The notes beneath the pieces were generated by a model that saw only the letters and a list, made by a program, of their open reading frames with translations, ran no database searches and was not told where the DNA came from. A program made the position numbers and the translations under genes. A stretch of DNA of 64,000 nt, from contig JADJVA010000020.1 of assembly GCA_016716765.1 (NCBI GenBank), forward strand, positions 744,001-808,000. The letters run 5' to 3'. The stretch's first letter is position 1. The number at the start of each line of letters is the position of its first letter. Origin of the DNA: Bdellovibrionales bacterium (GTDB taxonomy: Bacteria > Bdellovibrionota > Bdellovibrionia > Bdellovibrionales > UBA1609). Shown in pieces: positions 35,018-43,129 of this stretch.

Positions 35018-35517
35018 ATTTATCAGCTGACGCATTAACCTTAGAAAGAACGGCTCGCCAATATCTCAAGGCTAAGAAAATACTGATCATCGACCATTCA
35101 GCTGCCTCTCGCGAGGGACTCAAGAGTCTTTTTTTAGATCTTGGGGCCGAAGAAAATCAGTTGATAAGTGCCGTAAAATTTTCTGAAGCCTTGGACAACA
35201 TGAAGAAGCACAAGCCATCGATCATAATTTCTGAGTTTCATGTCGGTGAGCAATCAGCACTTGAACTGAGTATTGAAATGAACAGCTACATAGAGAATCG
35301 TCTTGAAAAGCTGTTCATGATTGTCACAACCAACGCATCAGAGACCGCCGTCGCAGAAGCCGCCGAGGGAGATGTTGATGCTTATGTATTGAAACCTTTC
35401 TCAAAAAATCACCTGCGAGAGCATATTCTTAGAATTATTTATCCTAAATTGAACCCCTCAGAATATGTTCAGCTTATTGAACAGGGGAAAAAATTTAGAG
35501 TTAAAGAACTGGGATGA
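35014..35517 (+). CDS. Response-regulator receiver domain, probably the N-terminal half of a split receiver-TPR protein
   Basis: 167 residues. Receiver fold from about residue 22: Lys-Ile-Leu-Ile-Ile-Asp-His (acid pocket), Ile-Ile-Ile-Ser-Glu-Phe where the phosphoacceptor Asp normally sits (Glu instead), Val-Thr-Thr-Asn-Ala and Tyr-Val-Leu-Lys-Pro-Phe with the conserved Lys. After residue 150 the frame runs Val-Gln-Leu-Ile-Glu-Gln-Gly-Lys-Lys and stops within 10 codons; the expected helical continuation is found in the next frame. Adjacent and overlapping the PilZ-like gene by four bases. Confidence 0.7.
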   Translation: MNLSADALTLERTARQYLKAKKILIIDHSAASREGLKSLFLDLGAEENQLISAVKFSEALDNMKKHKPSIIISEFHVGEQSALELSIEMNSYIENRLEKLFMIVTTNASETAVAEAAEGDVDAYVLKPFSKNHLREHILRIIYPKLNPSEYVQLIEQGKKFRVKELG

Positions 35518-36151
35518 AGCTGAAAAGTGTTTTAAGAAGGCGGAACCTCTCTGTGAGAGTCGTTCTTCTATCAATTACTATTTAGGAAAGATAAATGAAG
35601 GAAGGGGAAATTTAGATGAAGCCTTCACTTGCTTTGAGGAATGTCTGAAAGAAAGCCCCTTGAATTTTCGCTGCCTCAATTCAAAATTGGAGATTCTCGA
35701 AAAACAGGAGAAATATCCCGAAGCCTATGGAGTGGCTCAAATAATTAACGCTGCTTTTCCTATGAGCCCTCATCGACTTGGAAAGGTAATTCAATTGGCT
35801 GTCTTTACCCAAAATTTTGCAGAAGTTCAAAAACTTTTTGACAAGTTCAAAAAGCTTGACCATCCGCCTCTCTCTCTCAAAAAAATGGTTTCCGCTGCTC
35901 TTTATGTCTGCGGAAAATTTCTGGTTCAAAAGAACATGGAGGAGAGTGCTCTTCGAGCCTTCCGCGATGCGGTCATCACTGGAAATAGCGACCCTCTGAT
36001 GATTGAGAAGTCCGTGATCTTTCTGCTCGAAGCAGGTCGAAAAGATGCAGCTGAAATCTTGCTTAAGCTCTATCCGCCTGAAAGACGTCACGAACCACAT
36101 TTTCAAAAACTGGAGAAGGACCTGCTGACTCCTTTAGCAAAGCATTCCTAG
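35465..36151 (+). CDS. TPR-repeat protein, probably the C-terminal half of a split receiver-TPR protein
   Basis: 228 codons overlapping the receiver gene by 53 bases in the +1 frame. After Leu-Asn-Arg-Gly-Lys-Asn the sequence is typical TPR helix pairs (Asn-Trp-Asp-Glu-Ala-Glu-Lys-Cys-Phe-Lys-Lys-Ala; Asn-Leu-Asp-Glu-Ala-Phe-Thr-Cys-Phe). Reading Glu-Gln-Gly-Lys-Asn-Leu-Glu-Leu-Lys-Asn-Trp across the frames would restore a single receiver-TPR protein if one base were absent from the run ggggaaaaaattt at 35483-35495. The ATG has no ribosome site. Sequencing error, mutation or programmed shift are possible. Confidence 0.7.
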   Translation: MFSLLNRGKNLELKNWDEAEKCFKKAEPLCESRSSINYYLGKINEGRGNLDEAFTCFEECLKESPLNFRCLNSKLEILEKQEKYPEAYGVAQIINAAFPMSPHRLGKVIQLAVFTQNFAEVQKLFDKFKKLDHPPLSLKKMVSAALYVCGKFLVQKNMEESALRAFRDAVITGNSDPLMIEKSVIFLLEAGRKDAAEILLKLYPPERRHEPHFQKLEKDLLTPLAKHS

Positions 36152-36182
36152 TATTTTTTATTTTCTAATCTTGTAAGGGTTT

Positions 36183-36404
36183 TAAGCTGGCCTGCTTGAT
36201 TGTTGTTCCAAACTCCAAGGGTGCCTGGCTGAACCAAATCTCAGGAGTCCAGGATCTTCAAACATGCGTCCGGCAGCAGCGCTCCCGTTGTGAGCACTGC
36301 ACCAAGCCGAACTCGATCCTGGACTCCTGAGATTTGGTTCAGCCAGCTCCCCGTGTCTTGGATACAACAGATTCACCCAAGGCTTGCGGGCCAGCCGCTG
36401 TATT
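36183..36404 (-). repeat. Hairpin repeat family, copy C
   Basis: Outer end at the left (TAAGCTGGCCTGCTTGATTG) and AATACAGCG-equivalent inner end at the right. The long stem is perfect over 26 base pairs (arms from GAACCAAATC to AGTCCAGGATC). Sequence closest to copy D, which bounds the other side of the nuclease locus. Confidence 0.88.
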
Positions 36405-36654
36405 AGGAGCGCAAGATTATTAGGCTTTTCTTATCATAAGAAGATATTGACAATATGCGTCTAAATACTGTAGACCAAATTTCCACAGAATTGAAGCAAT
36501 TCCTTGAAATTGGCATTTAGGGAGAGGTTTCGTCGAACTTGTCCTTTTGAGGGCAGTAGGGGTCTGGGTATTCAATATGAACTGGCCGTCTTTCTTAGGA
36601 GTTTTAGTAGGCGAAGCTCTATATTCAAAGATTGCCAACTTTAGGGGATGCGAG

Positions 36655-38505
36655 ATGCATAGTATTAACTCTCGGAGGGTCTTTCTTAAAATCTTCATTT
36701 CATTCCTTTTAATTGGCTCATTGATTGATAGTGATCCTGCTTTTTCCGCAATTCAAAAGAAGATAGTCGATGATACTCAACAAGAAAGTTTACCCAAGGA
36801 TGATGGATATCTTGATCCCAGCCATTATTTTGAGTCTTTCTTGGAAAACGACCAAAACTTTGATCAGTCCAACACTGATTTTCAACAGCTTTTGGATTCA
36901 GATGCCAAATTTCTTGATGACGACTCGGAATCAGTAAGAAAAATTCTAGAAGATATTGGAGCAAAAAATGGTTTTGACCCACTGACTGAATATCACCGAT
37001 TAACTTCAGAAATCTTAAGAGAAGGACATAGCAATCATTTATTAACCGAGTTTAATAGCCTTCAAGAGCTTTTAAGAAAAGCATATCCAGGAATTGAATT
37101 TGAAAAGGCCATAGAAAGCCGTTGGAGGGAGCAGGTTGTCCTATTAGATTTTGTAAAAAAATTATTTCCAGGACAAAAAATTGAGTACAACTATCGGTCT
37201 AGGAGAATGATATTCGATTACACTGGAAAACCCATGGAAATTGATATCTTCCTCCCAGAACTTGGACTGGGATTTGAATATCAAGGAGAGCAACACTATC
37301 GCCCGGTGAGCATATTTGGAGGAGAAAAAGGATTTTTGGCAACAACGGCGAGAGACGACTTAAAACGAAAAAAGTTTGCCGAAAATGGTCTTGTCATAAT
37401 TGAGATTCCATATTGGTGGGGTCGTTCAATGGATTTTGTGACAGATATGCTCATGGAGGAAAAAATGGATTTTTTTTCGCCAATAAGTAACGACGAAAAA
37501 GATCAACTGGAAAAGTTTTGGAAAAAGAATCCTATGGGGTATCAATATTTTAAACAGGAACGATTCCAGTTATTGGATAGCAATGGAAAGCTAAAAGCCG
37601 AATGGTTATCACCTCAAGGATACCGAGCTTATCATGAAAGCTACAATGAGAATGGCAATATGATGTCAACTTTTATCAATGCGATGGCGGTACTTTCAGA
37701 AGATGAAAAAAGGCATTTGCAGCAGTTTTGGTCGGAATTTCATGGAACAAGTAAAGATTATGAGAATGAGCGATCCAAACTAGTAGGTATAGATGGAAAG
37801 CTAAAAGCCAAATGGTTATCGCCCCAAGGATACCGAGCTTATCATGAAAGCTACAATGAAAATGGCAATATGATGTCAACTTTTATCAATGCGATGGCAG
37901 TGCTTTCAAAAGATGAGAAAAGGCAATTGCAGCAGTTTTGGTCGGGATTTCACGGCACAAGTAAAGATTATGAGAATGAGCGATCCAAACTAGTAGGTGT
38001 TGATGGAAAGCTAAAAACCGAATGGTTATCGCCCCAAGGATACCGAGCTTATCATGAAAGCTACAATGAGAATGGTAACATGGTGAGAACTTTTATAAAT
38101 GCGATGGCAGTGCTTTCAAAAGATGAGAAAAGGCAATTGCAGCAGTTTTGGTCGGCATTTCATGGAACAAGTAAAGATTATGACAATGAGAGGTCCAGAC
38201 TAGTAGGTGTTGATGGAAAGCTAAAAGCCGAATGGTTATCACCCCAAGGATACCGAGATTATCACGAAAGCTTCAATGAGAATGGCAATATGAAGTCAAC
38301 TTTTATCAATGCGATGGCAGTGCTTTCAGACGATGAAAAAAGGCAATTGCAGCAGTTTTGGTCTGCATTTCATGGAAGAAGTAAAGATTATGACAATGAG
38401 AGGTCCAAACTAGTAGGTTTTGATGGAAAGCTAAAACCGAATGGTTATCACCTCAAGGATACCGAGCTTATCATGAAAGCTTCAATGAGAATGGTAACAT
38501 GGTGA
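36655..38505 (+). CDS. Secreted PD-(D/E)XK-type nuclease with tandem repeats, N-terminal part (frameshifted)
   Basis: Begins at the ATG at 36655, which opens a signal peptide (Val-Phe-Leu-Lys-Ile-Phe-Ile-Ser-Phe-Leu-Leu-Ile-Gly-Ser, cleavage near Ala-Phe-Ser-Ala). Residues about 155-265 form a restriction-endonuclease-like core: Glu-Ile-Asp197-Ile-Phe-Leu-Pro, Phe-Glu208-Tyr-Gln210-Gly-Glu-Gln-His-Tyr, then Lys-Arg-Lys-Lys-Phe-Ala-Glu-Asn-Gly-Leu-Val-Ile-Ile-Glu-Ile-Pro-Tyr-Trp-Trp. The D...E-x-Q set is that of DNA-cleaving PD-(D/E)XK enzymes with Gln for Lys. From 37567 come 70-residue repeats. One A is missing in unit 5 near 38435, which breaks the frame. A TTGACA lies at 36447. Confidence 0.75.
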   Translation: MHSINSRRVFLKIFISFLLIGSLIDSDPAFSAIQKKIVDDTQQESLPKDDGYLDPSHYFESFLENDQNFDQSNTDFQQLLDSDAKFLDDDSESVRKILEDIGAKNGFDPLTEYHRLTSEILREGHSNHLLTEFNSLQELLRKAYPGIEFEKAIESRWREQVVLLDFVKKLFPGQKIEYNYRSRRMIFDYTGKPMEIDIFLPELGLGFEYQGEQHYRPVSIFGGEKGFLATTARDDLKRKKFAENGLVIIEIPYWWGRSMDFVTDMLMEEKMDFFSPISNDEKDQLEKFWKKNPMGYQYFKQERFQLLDSNGKLKAEWLSPQGYRAYHESYNENGNMMSTFINAMAVLSEDEKRHLQQFWSEFHGTSKDYENERSKLVGIDGKLKAKWLSPQGYRAYHESYNENGNMMSTFINAMAVLSKDEKRQLQQFWSGFHGTSKDYENERSKLVGVDGKLKTEWLSPQGYRAYHESYNENGNMVRTFINAMAVLSKDEKRQLQQFWSAFHGTSKDYDNERSRLVGVDGKLKAEWLSPQGYRDYHESFNENGNMKSTFINAMAVLSDDEKRQLQQFWSAFHGRSKDYDNERSKLVGFDGKLKPNGYHLKDTELIMKASMRMVTW

Positions 38506-40085
38506 CAACTTTTATCAATCCGATGGCAGTGCTTTCAGACGATGAAAAAAGGCAATTGCAGCAGTTTTGGTCGGCATTTCAGGGCACAAGTAAAGATTAT
38601 GACAATGAGAGGTCCAAACTAGTAGGTGTTGATGGAAAGCTAAAAGCCGAATGGTTATCGCCCCAAGGATACCGAGATTATCATGAAAGCTACAATGAGA
38701 ATGGTAACATGGTGACAACTTTTATAAATGCGATGGCAGTGCTTTCAGACGATGAAAAAAGGCAATTGCAGCAGTTTTGGTCGGGATTTCATGGCACAAG
38801 TAAAGATTATGACAATGAGATATCCAGACTAGTAGGTGTTGATGGAAAGCTAAAAGCCAAATGGTTATCACCTCAAGGATACCGATCTTATCACGAAAGC
38901 TACAATGAGAATGGCAATATGAAGTCAACTTTTATCAATGCGATGGCAGTGCTTTCAAAAGATGAAAAAAGGCAATTGCAGCAGTTTTGGTCTGCATTTC
39001 ATGGAAGAAGTAAAGATTATGACAATGAGAGGTCCAAACTAGTAGGTGTAGATGGAAAGCTAAAAGCCGAATGGTTATCACCCCAAGGATACCGAGCTTA
39101 TCACGAAAGCTTCAATGAGAATGGCAATATGATGTCAACTTTTATCAATGCGATGGCAGTGCTTTCAGACGATGAAAAAAGGCAATTGCAGCAGTTTTGG
39201 TCGGGATTTCATGGAAGAAGTAAAGATTATGACAATGAGCGGTCCAGACTAGTAGGTGTTGATGGAAAGCTAAAAGCCGAATGGTTATCGCCCCAAGGAT
39301 ACCGATCTTATCACGAAAGCTACAATGAGAATGGCAATATGAAGTCAACTTTTATCAATGCGATGGCAGTGCTTTCAGACGATGAGAAAAGGCAATTGCA
39401 GCAGTTTTGGTCGGCATTTCATGGAAGAAGTAAAGATTATGACAATGAGAGGTCCAAATTAGTAGGTGTTGATGGAAAGCTAAAAGCCGAATGGTTATCA
39501 CCTCAAGGATACCGATCTTATCACGAAAGCTACAATGAGAATGGCAATATGATGGCAACTTTTAAAAATGCGATGGCAGTGCTTTCAGACGATGAAAAAA
39601 GGCAATTGCAGCAGTTTTGGTCGGGATTTCATGGCACAAGTAAAGATTATGACAATGAGAGGTCCAGACTAGTAGGTGTTGATGGAAAGCTAAAAGCCGA
39701 ATGGTTATCACCCCAAGGATACCGAGATTATCACGAAAGCTTCAATGAGAATGGCAATATGAAGTCAACTTTTATCAATGCGATGGCAGTGCTTTCAGAC
39801 GATGAAAAAAGGCAATTGCAGCAGTTTTGGTCTGCATTTCATGGAAGAAGTAAAGATTATGACAATGAGAGGTCCAAACTAGTAGGTTTTGATGGAAAGC
39901 TAAAAACCGAATGGTTATCACCTCAAGGATACCGAGCTTATCATGAAAGCTTCAATGAGAATGGTAACATGGTGACAACTTTTATCAATCCGATGGCAGT
40001 GCTTTCAGACGATGAAAAAAGGCAATTGCAGCAGTTTTGGTCGGCATTTCAGGGCACAAGTGAAGATTGGGATCTCTACAGATTA
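37567..40085 (+). repeat. Twelve tandem 210-bp (70-residue) repeats in the nuclease gene
   Basis: Each unit encodes a lead Val-Gly-Val-Asp-Gly-Lys-Leu-Lys, then Trp-Leu-Ser-Pro-Gln-Gly-Tyr-Arg, Tyr-His-Glu-Ser, Asn-Glu-Asn-Gly-Asn-Met, and Asp-Glu-Lys-Arg-Gln-Leu-Gln-Gln-Phe-Trp. All units are exactly 210 bases except unit 5, which lacks one A. Unit 1 is the most divergent. Variation is confined to a few positions (after Tyr-Arg, after Asn-Met, and after Phe-Trp-Ser). Units 4-5 and 11-12 are nearly the same, showing block duplication. Confidence 0.95.
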
Positions 40086-40622
40086 GTTATATTAATGAAA
40101 AACAATTCCTCTCAGATTAATGCAAAATACTACTTCAAAGAGGGATTGGAGTTGGCAGTTAGTGACATTTTTAATCAATATAAATCAAAAGGCATTTCAT
40201 TAAAAGCTTCAATCAAGATTGTAAGGGATAATGTCCGATCTCTATTTTCTAAAGGAGTTCCTGATAACCGTTTTTTTTGGCGTATAAAAAGGGAAAAAGA
40301 AAAGATACCTTATTTTCGCACTATCTATCACATGTTGTATGATGATTTAGGGCAATATATTCCGAGGTATAACATAAGCAATGGGATTGAACTTTTGGTC
40401 GACGATATTTTAAATCATGAAAAAATGGATAACAATAAACTAAACAGAAAGCTTGTTAGAAAGAGTATAAACCAGTCAATTTCAGGATATCTTCGCAAAT
40501 TGATTTTCTTAGACCAAGATTACGAAGGCAATAAAGCCATTCAAAGTGATCCAAAAATAACTCAAGATGATAAATGCATGGATATGTTGCGATACCTGAA
40601 TGCAACGGCGGTTGGCCCCTAA
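38499..40622 (+). CDS. Repeat nuclease, C-terminal part in the second frame
   Basis: The remaining repeats (rest of unit 5 to unit 12) followed by a unique ~180-residue C-terminal domain with several helices (Leu-Ala-Val-Ser-Asp-Ile-Phe-Asn-Gln-Tyr; Ile-Lys-Ile-Val-Arg-Asp-Asn-Val). Its start has no ribosome site and no signal peptide. If one A were added back in unit 5 the two parts would make one protein of ~1,320 residues. The stop codon lies inside a short GGCGGTTGGCC repeat, so the true C-terminus may have been changed by its insertion. Confidence 0.7.
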   Translation: MVTTFINPMAVLSDDEKRQLQQFWSAFQGTSKDYDNERSKLVGVDGKLKAEWLSPQGYRDYHESYNENGNMVTTFINAMAVLSDDEKRQLQQFWSGFHGTSKDYDNEISRLVGVDGKLKAKWLSPQGYRSYHESYNENGNMKSTFINAMAVLSKDEKRQLQQFWSAFHGRSKDYDNERSKLVGVDGKLKAEWLSPQGYRAYHESFNENGNMMSTFINAMAVLSDDEKRQLQQFWSGFHGRSKDYDNERSRLVGVDGKLKAEWLSPQGYRSYHESYNENGNMKSTFINAMAVLSDDEKRQLQQFWSAFHGRSKDYDNERSKLVGVDGKLKAEWLSPQGYRSYHESYNENGNMMATFKNAMAVLSDDEKRQLQQFWSGFHGTSKDYDNERSRLVGVDGKLKAEWLSPQGYRDYHESFNENGNMKSTFINAMAVLSDDEKRQLQQFWSAFHGRSKDYDNERSKLVGFDGKLKTEWLSPQGYRAYHESFNENGNMVTTFINPMAVLSDDEKRQLQQFWSAFQGTSEDWDLYRLVILMKNNSSQINAKYYFKEGLELAVSDIFNQYKSKGISLKASIKIVRDNVRSLFSKGVPDNRFFWRIKREKEKIPYFRTIYHMLYDDLGQYIPRYNISNGIELLVDDILNHEKMDNNKLNRKLVRKSINQSISGYLRKLIFLDQDYEGNKAIQSDPKITQDDKCMDMLRYLNATAVGP

Positions 40623-40634
40623 GACTTTAAGCTT
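40607..40634 (+). repeat. Short GGCGGTTGGCC repeat, copy 1
   Basis: GGCGGTTGGCCCCTAAGACT and following bases, shared with copies at 55086, 56313 and, reversed, near 62240. Confidence 0.6.
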
Positions 40635-40828
40635 ATTGCAGTTTTCTTACTTCAATTGAGATTGGCTCTTTACAATAAAATTGTGCTAGATTCAGCCACC
40701 CTGATTTTGATGCCCTCTCTCAAGAATTGCCGTTGATAAAATGATAATAGTTGACAAAATTAACGCAAGACGTTACAAGCGAGCTCCCTATTTTTGGGGA
40801 TTGCTGATTTGAAGTCGAGGAGGACATT

Positions 40829-41644
40829 TTGTCGCTAGCTAAAATCTCAGTTGCTATGCTGTTGGCCTATTTTGCACTCGTAACGAAAGCACATGCGACA
40901 GGACGATGTATGACCGACCTGCTTGCTGTCCGTTCTGGAGTCGCAATTAATGAATCAGAGGTTATAGTCAACGTCGGCAACAGAGTTTGGAAATTTACTG
41001 GTCCAAATAGCAGAAGCGGCTCGTTTACCTACGTGGAAGCGATAAAGGGTGTACTTAGTCCTGACCATCTAAGGGTAGCTGTTCTTGTCAAAGCACACGG
41101 AGACTACACAACGTCCTCTTCGATATATTTTTACTCTATATCCGGCGAACACCTAAGTACGATGTCCGTCCAAAGAGGAACAGATCTAGTTTGGCCATCT
41201 TCTCAACCTGATCGATTGATATTAACATTCTACAAAACCCATTATATTTCTGATTGGGAACTAGATACCAGGTTTGACCAAAATACCATAACGGTTGGGT
41301 CTGATATAATCGATATCCAAACTGGAAAAGTCATCAAAACAATCTCCCACAATCTAGGCTGGCATCGTTATCAATCGCGTCCATGGCCTTACAAAGAATA
41401 TTACGACCCTCAGTTTAAAATTTTGTGGTCGAAAACGGGCGATTTTTTTGCCGACATTGACGGTGATATAGTGAAAATTTACAGATTTGATCAGAAGCAA
41501 TTGCAATCGAGTTATGAGCGAACCGAAAGCCTTAAAAAGCTTCTAGAGCAACAATTGGCTACACTGGGATTTGCGAACGACGTGACAGAATTTGTGCGAG
41601 AAATTGCCGAAGCTATCCAAACTCAAACCGATACAAATGATTGA
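40829..41644 (+). CDS. Secreted protein of unknown function
   Basis: 271 residues from TTG, preceded by a strong gaggagg. A signal peptide (Val-Ala-Met-Leu-Leu-Ala-Tyr-Phe-Ala-Leu-Val, cleaved near Ala-His-Ala) leads into a beta-rich domain with blade-like repeats (Ile-Tyr-Phe-Tyr-Ser-Ile-Ser-Gly-Glu; Asp-Ile-Ile-Asp-Ile-Gln-Thr-Gly-Lys) that may be a small beta-propeller. The C-terminus is helical. It lies between the repeat nuclease and hairpin copy D, so it belongs to the same bracketed module and could be an accessory or protective partner; that is conjecture. Confidence 0.65.
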   Translation: MSLAKISVAMLLAYFALVTKAHATGRCMTDLLAVRSGVAINESEVIVNVGNRVWKFTGPNSRSGSFTYVEAIKGVLSPDHLRVAVLVKAHGDYTTSSSIYFYSISGEHLSTMSVQRGTDLVWPSSQPDRLILTFYKTHYISDWELDTRFDQNTITVGSDIIDIQTGKVIKTISHNLGWHRYQSRPWPYKEYYDPQFKILWSKTGDFFADIDGDIVKIYRFDQKQLQSSYERTESLKKLLEQQLATLGFANDVTEFVREIAEAIQTQTDTND

Positions 41645-41923
41645 GAGTGAAGCTCCACCTGACGAGCCGGTAATTTTGGTATCAATACACAAGTTCCATT
41701 TAGACCACAAGTAGTTCTAGATTCGGGTCGGTTGGCCCAAGACTCTGTAGATCGAGTAACCGGCTCCGTTTAACATTGACCCAACTCAGTCGCCTCATTG
41801 GTAAAACCTGATGCACAACGAAAGATCCCAAAAGCCTTAAGGATCATATTGACCTCTACGTGGATTATCAGAACCATCAGATCATCTCACAGTGAAAGCT
41901 TCGAAAGGAAAAATTTAGATTCT

Positions 41924-42144
41924 AATACAGCGGCTGGCCCGCAAGCCTTCGGTGAATCTGTTGTATCCAAGACACCGGGAGCTGGCTGAACTAAATCTCA
42001 GGTGTCCAGGATCGAGTTCGGCTTGGTGCAGCGCTCACAACGGGAGCGCTGCTGCCGGACGCATGTTTGAAGATTCTGGACACCTGAGATTTAGTTCAGC
42101 CATGCACCCTTGGAGTTTGGAACAACAATCAAGTCGGCCAGTTT
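41924..42144 (+). repeat. Hairpin repeat family, copy D
   Basis: Plus orientation, AATACAGCGG to GGCCAGTTTT. Long arms GAACTAAATC/GATTTAGTTC differ from copy C at two stem positions, each matched on the other arm. An AAGCTTCGA about 26 bases before the core is shared with copy B. Confidence 0.88.
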
Positions 42145-42218
42145 TACTGGACTGGACTGATCTTGAAAGTGAGCGAAAGGTTCACTATCCTATCTGCATC
42201 AATAAGAGGGGGTTACTT

Positions 42219-43091
42219 GTGGCAAAAATTCTCATCACTGGCGCGACGGGCGGATTTGGACTGTTAACTGTACAACACCTGATTAAAGACGGACACAAGG
42301 TCGTCGGCACTGCACGTGATATCCGAGGTCGTAACCAGGCCAAAACCAAAGAGTTGGAATCCCTAGGAGCTAAAATTGTTGAAATGGATGTGACGAAGGA
42401 TGCGAGTGTTGAGAGTGGAGCCAAAGCGGCAATGAGTGCTTGGGGCGGAATTGACGTCTTGATCAACAATGCTGGGGTTGGAGTGATCGGTTTGACAGAA
42501 TCCTTTACCTCTGAAGATATCCAGAAAATATTTGATGTGAATGTATTTGGCACCCACCGATTGATTCGGGCCATTGCTCCGGCCATGCGAAAGGCCAACA
42601 ATGGCCTCATCATCAACATCTCAAGTTTGCTTGGAAGAGTGACTGTACCCTTTTATGGCCCTTACAATGCGTCTAAATGGGCCTTAGAAGGGCTCACTGA
42701 GAATTATAGAACTGAGCTCTCGCAATTTGGAATTGAAGTCTGTCTTGTCGAGCCAGGAGGTTATCCCACATCCTTTATTGATAACCTTGTTCGCCCAAGT
42801 GATCATGATAGATCAAAAGAATATGGTCCAATGGGTGAAATGGCTGAGTCCTTCCTAAAAGGCTTCGAACAAGCTCTTGCTGCAAATCCCGCTCAAGATC
42901 CCCAGAAAGTTGCTCAAGCGATCGTCCAACTGGTCAAAGCTCCTCAAGGAACTCGGTCATTTCGAACTGTTGTTGACAGCATGGGAATGGGCGGGCCCGT
43001 GGACGAATACAACAATGTTCTCAAAAAAATCACCGAGGGGATTTACGGAAACTTTGGAATCGGGCATCTGCTCCAAGTAAAAGCCAAGTAG
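42219..43091 (+). CDS. Short-chain dehydrogenase/reductase
   Basis: 290 residues from GTG 42219 (aagaggggg upstream). A longer in-frame extension from 41952 runs through the hairpin repeat and is not credible. NAD(P)-binding Thr-Gly-Ala-Thr-Gly-Gly-Phe-Gly near residue 7, Asn-Asn-Ala-Gly near 81, and the catalytic Ser with Tyr-x-x-x-Lys (Tyr-Asn-Ala-Ser-Lys). The length and C-terminus fit classical SDRs acting on sugars, alcohols or ketones; substrate unknown. The hairpin repeat ends 74 bases before it. Confidence 0.88.
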   Translation: MAKILITGATGGFGLLTVQHLIKDGHKVVGTARDIRGRNQAKTKELESLGAKIVEMDVTKDASVESGAKAAMSAWGGIDVLINNAGVGVIGLTESFTSEDIQKIFDVNVFGTHRLIRAIAPAMRKANNGLIINISSLLGRVTVPFYGPYNASKWALEGLTENYRTELSQFGIEVCLVEPGGYPTSFIDNLVRPSDHDRSKEYGPMGEMAESFLKGFEQALAANPAQDPQKVAQAIVQLVKAPQGTRSFRTVVDSMGMGGPVDEYNNVLKKITEGIYGNFGIGHLLQVKAK

Positions 43092-43129
43092 GAAATACGA
43101 TACGAAGTCAGGCCTTCAGACCTACCTCC

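Noticed and set aside
38515..39558. Minus-strand open frames repeated across the tandem array
   Set aside because: They are exact antisense shadows of the 70-residue repeats and have no start signals.
37567..40085. CRISPR array
   Set aside because: The 210-base repeats encode one continuous protein with no spacers; the units have no non-repeat gaps.
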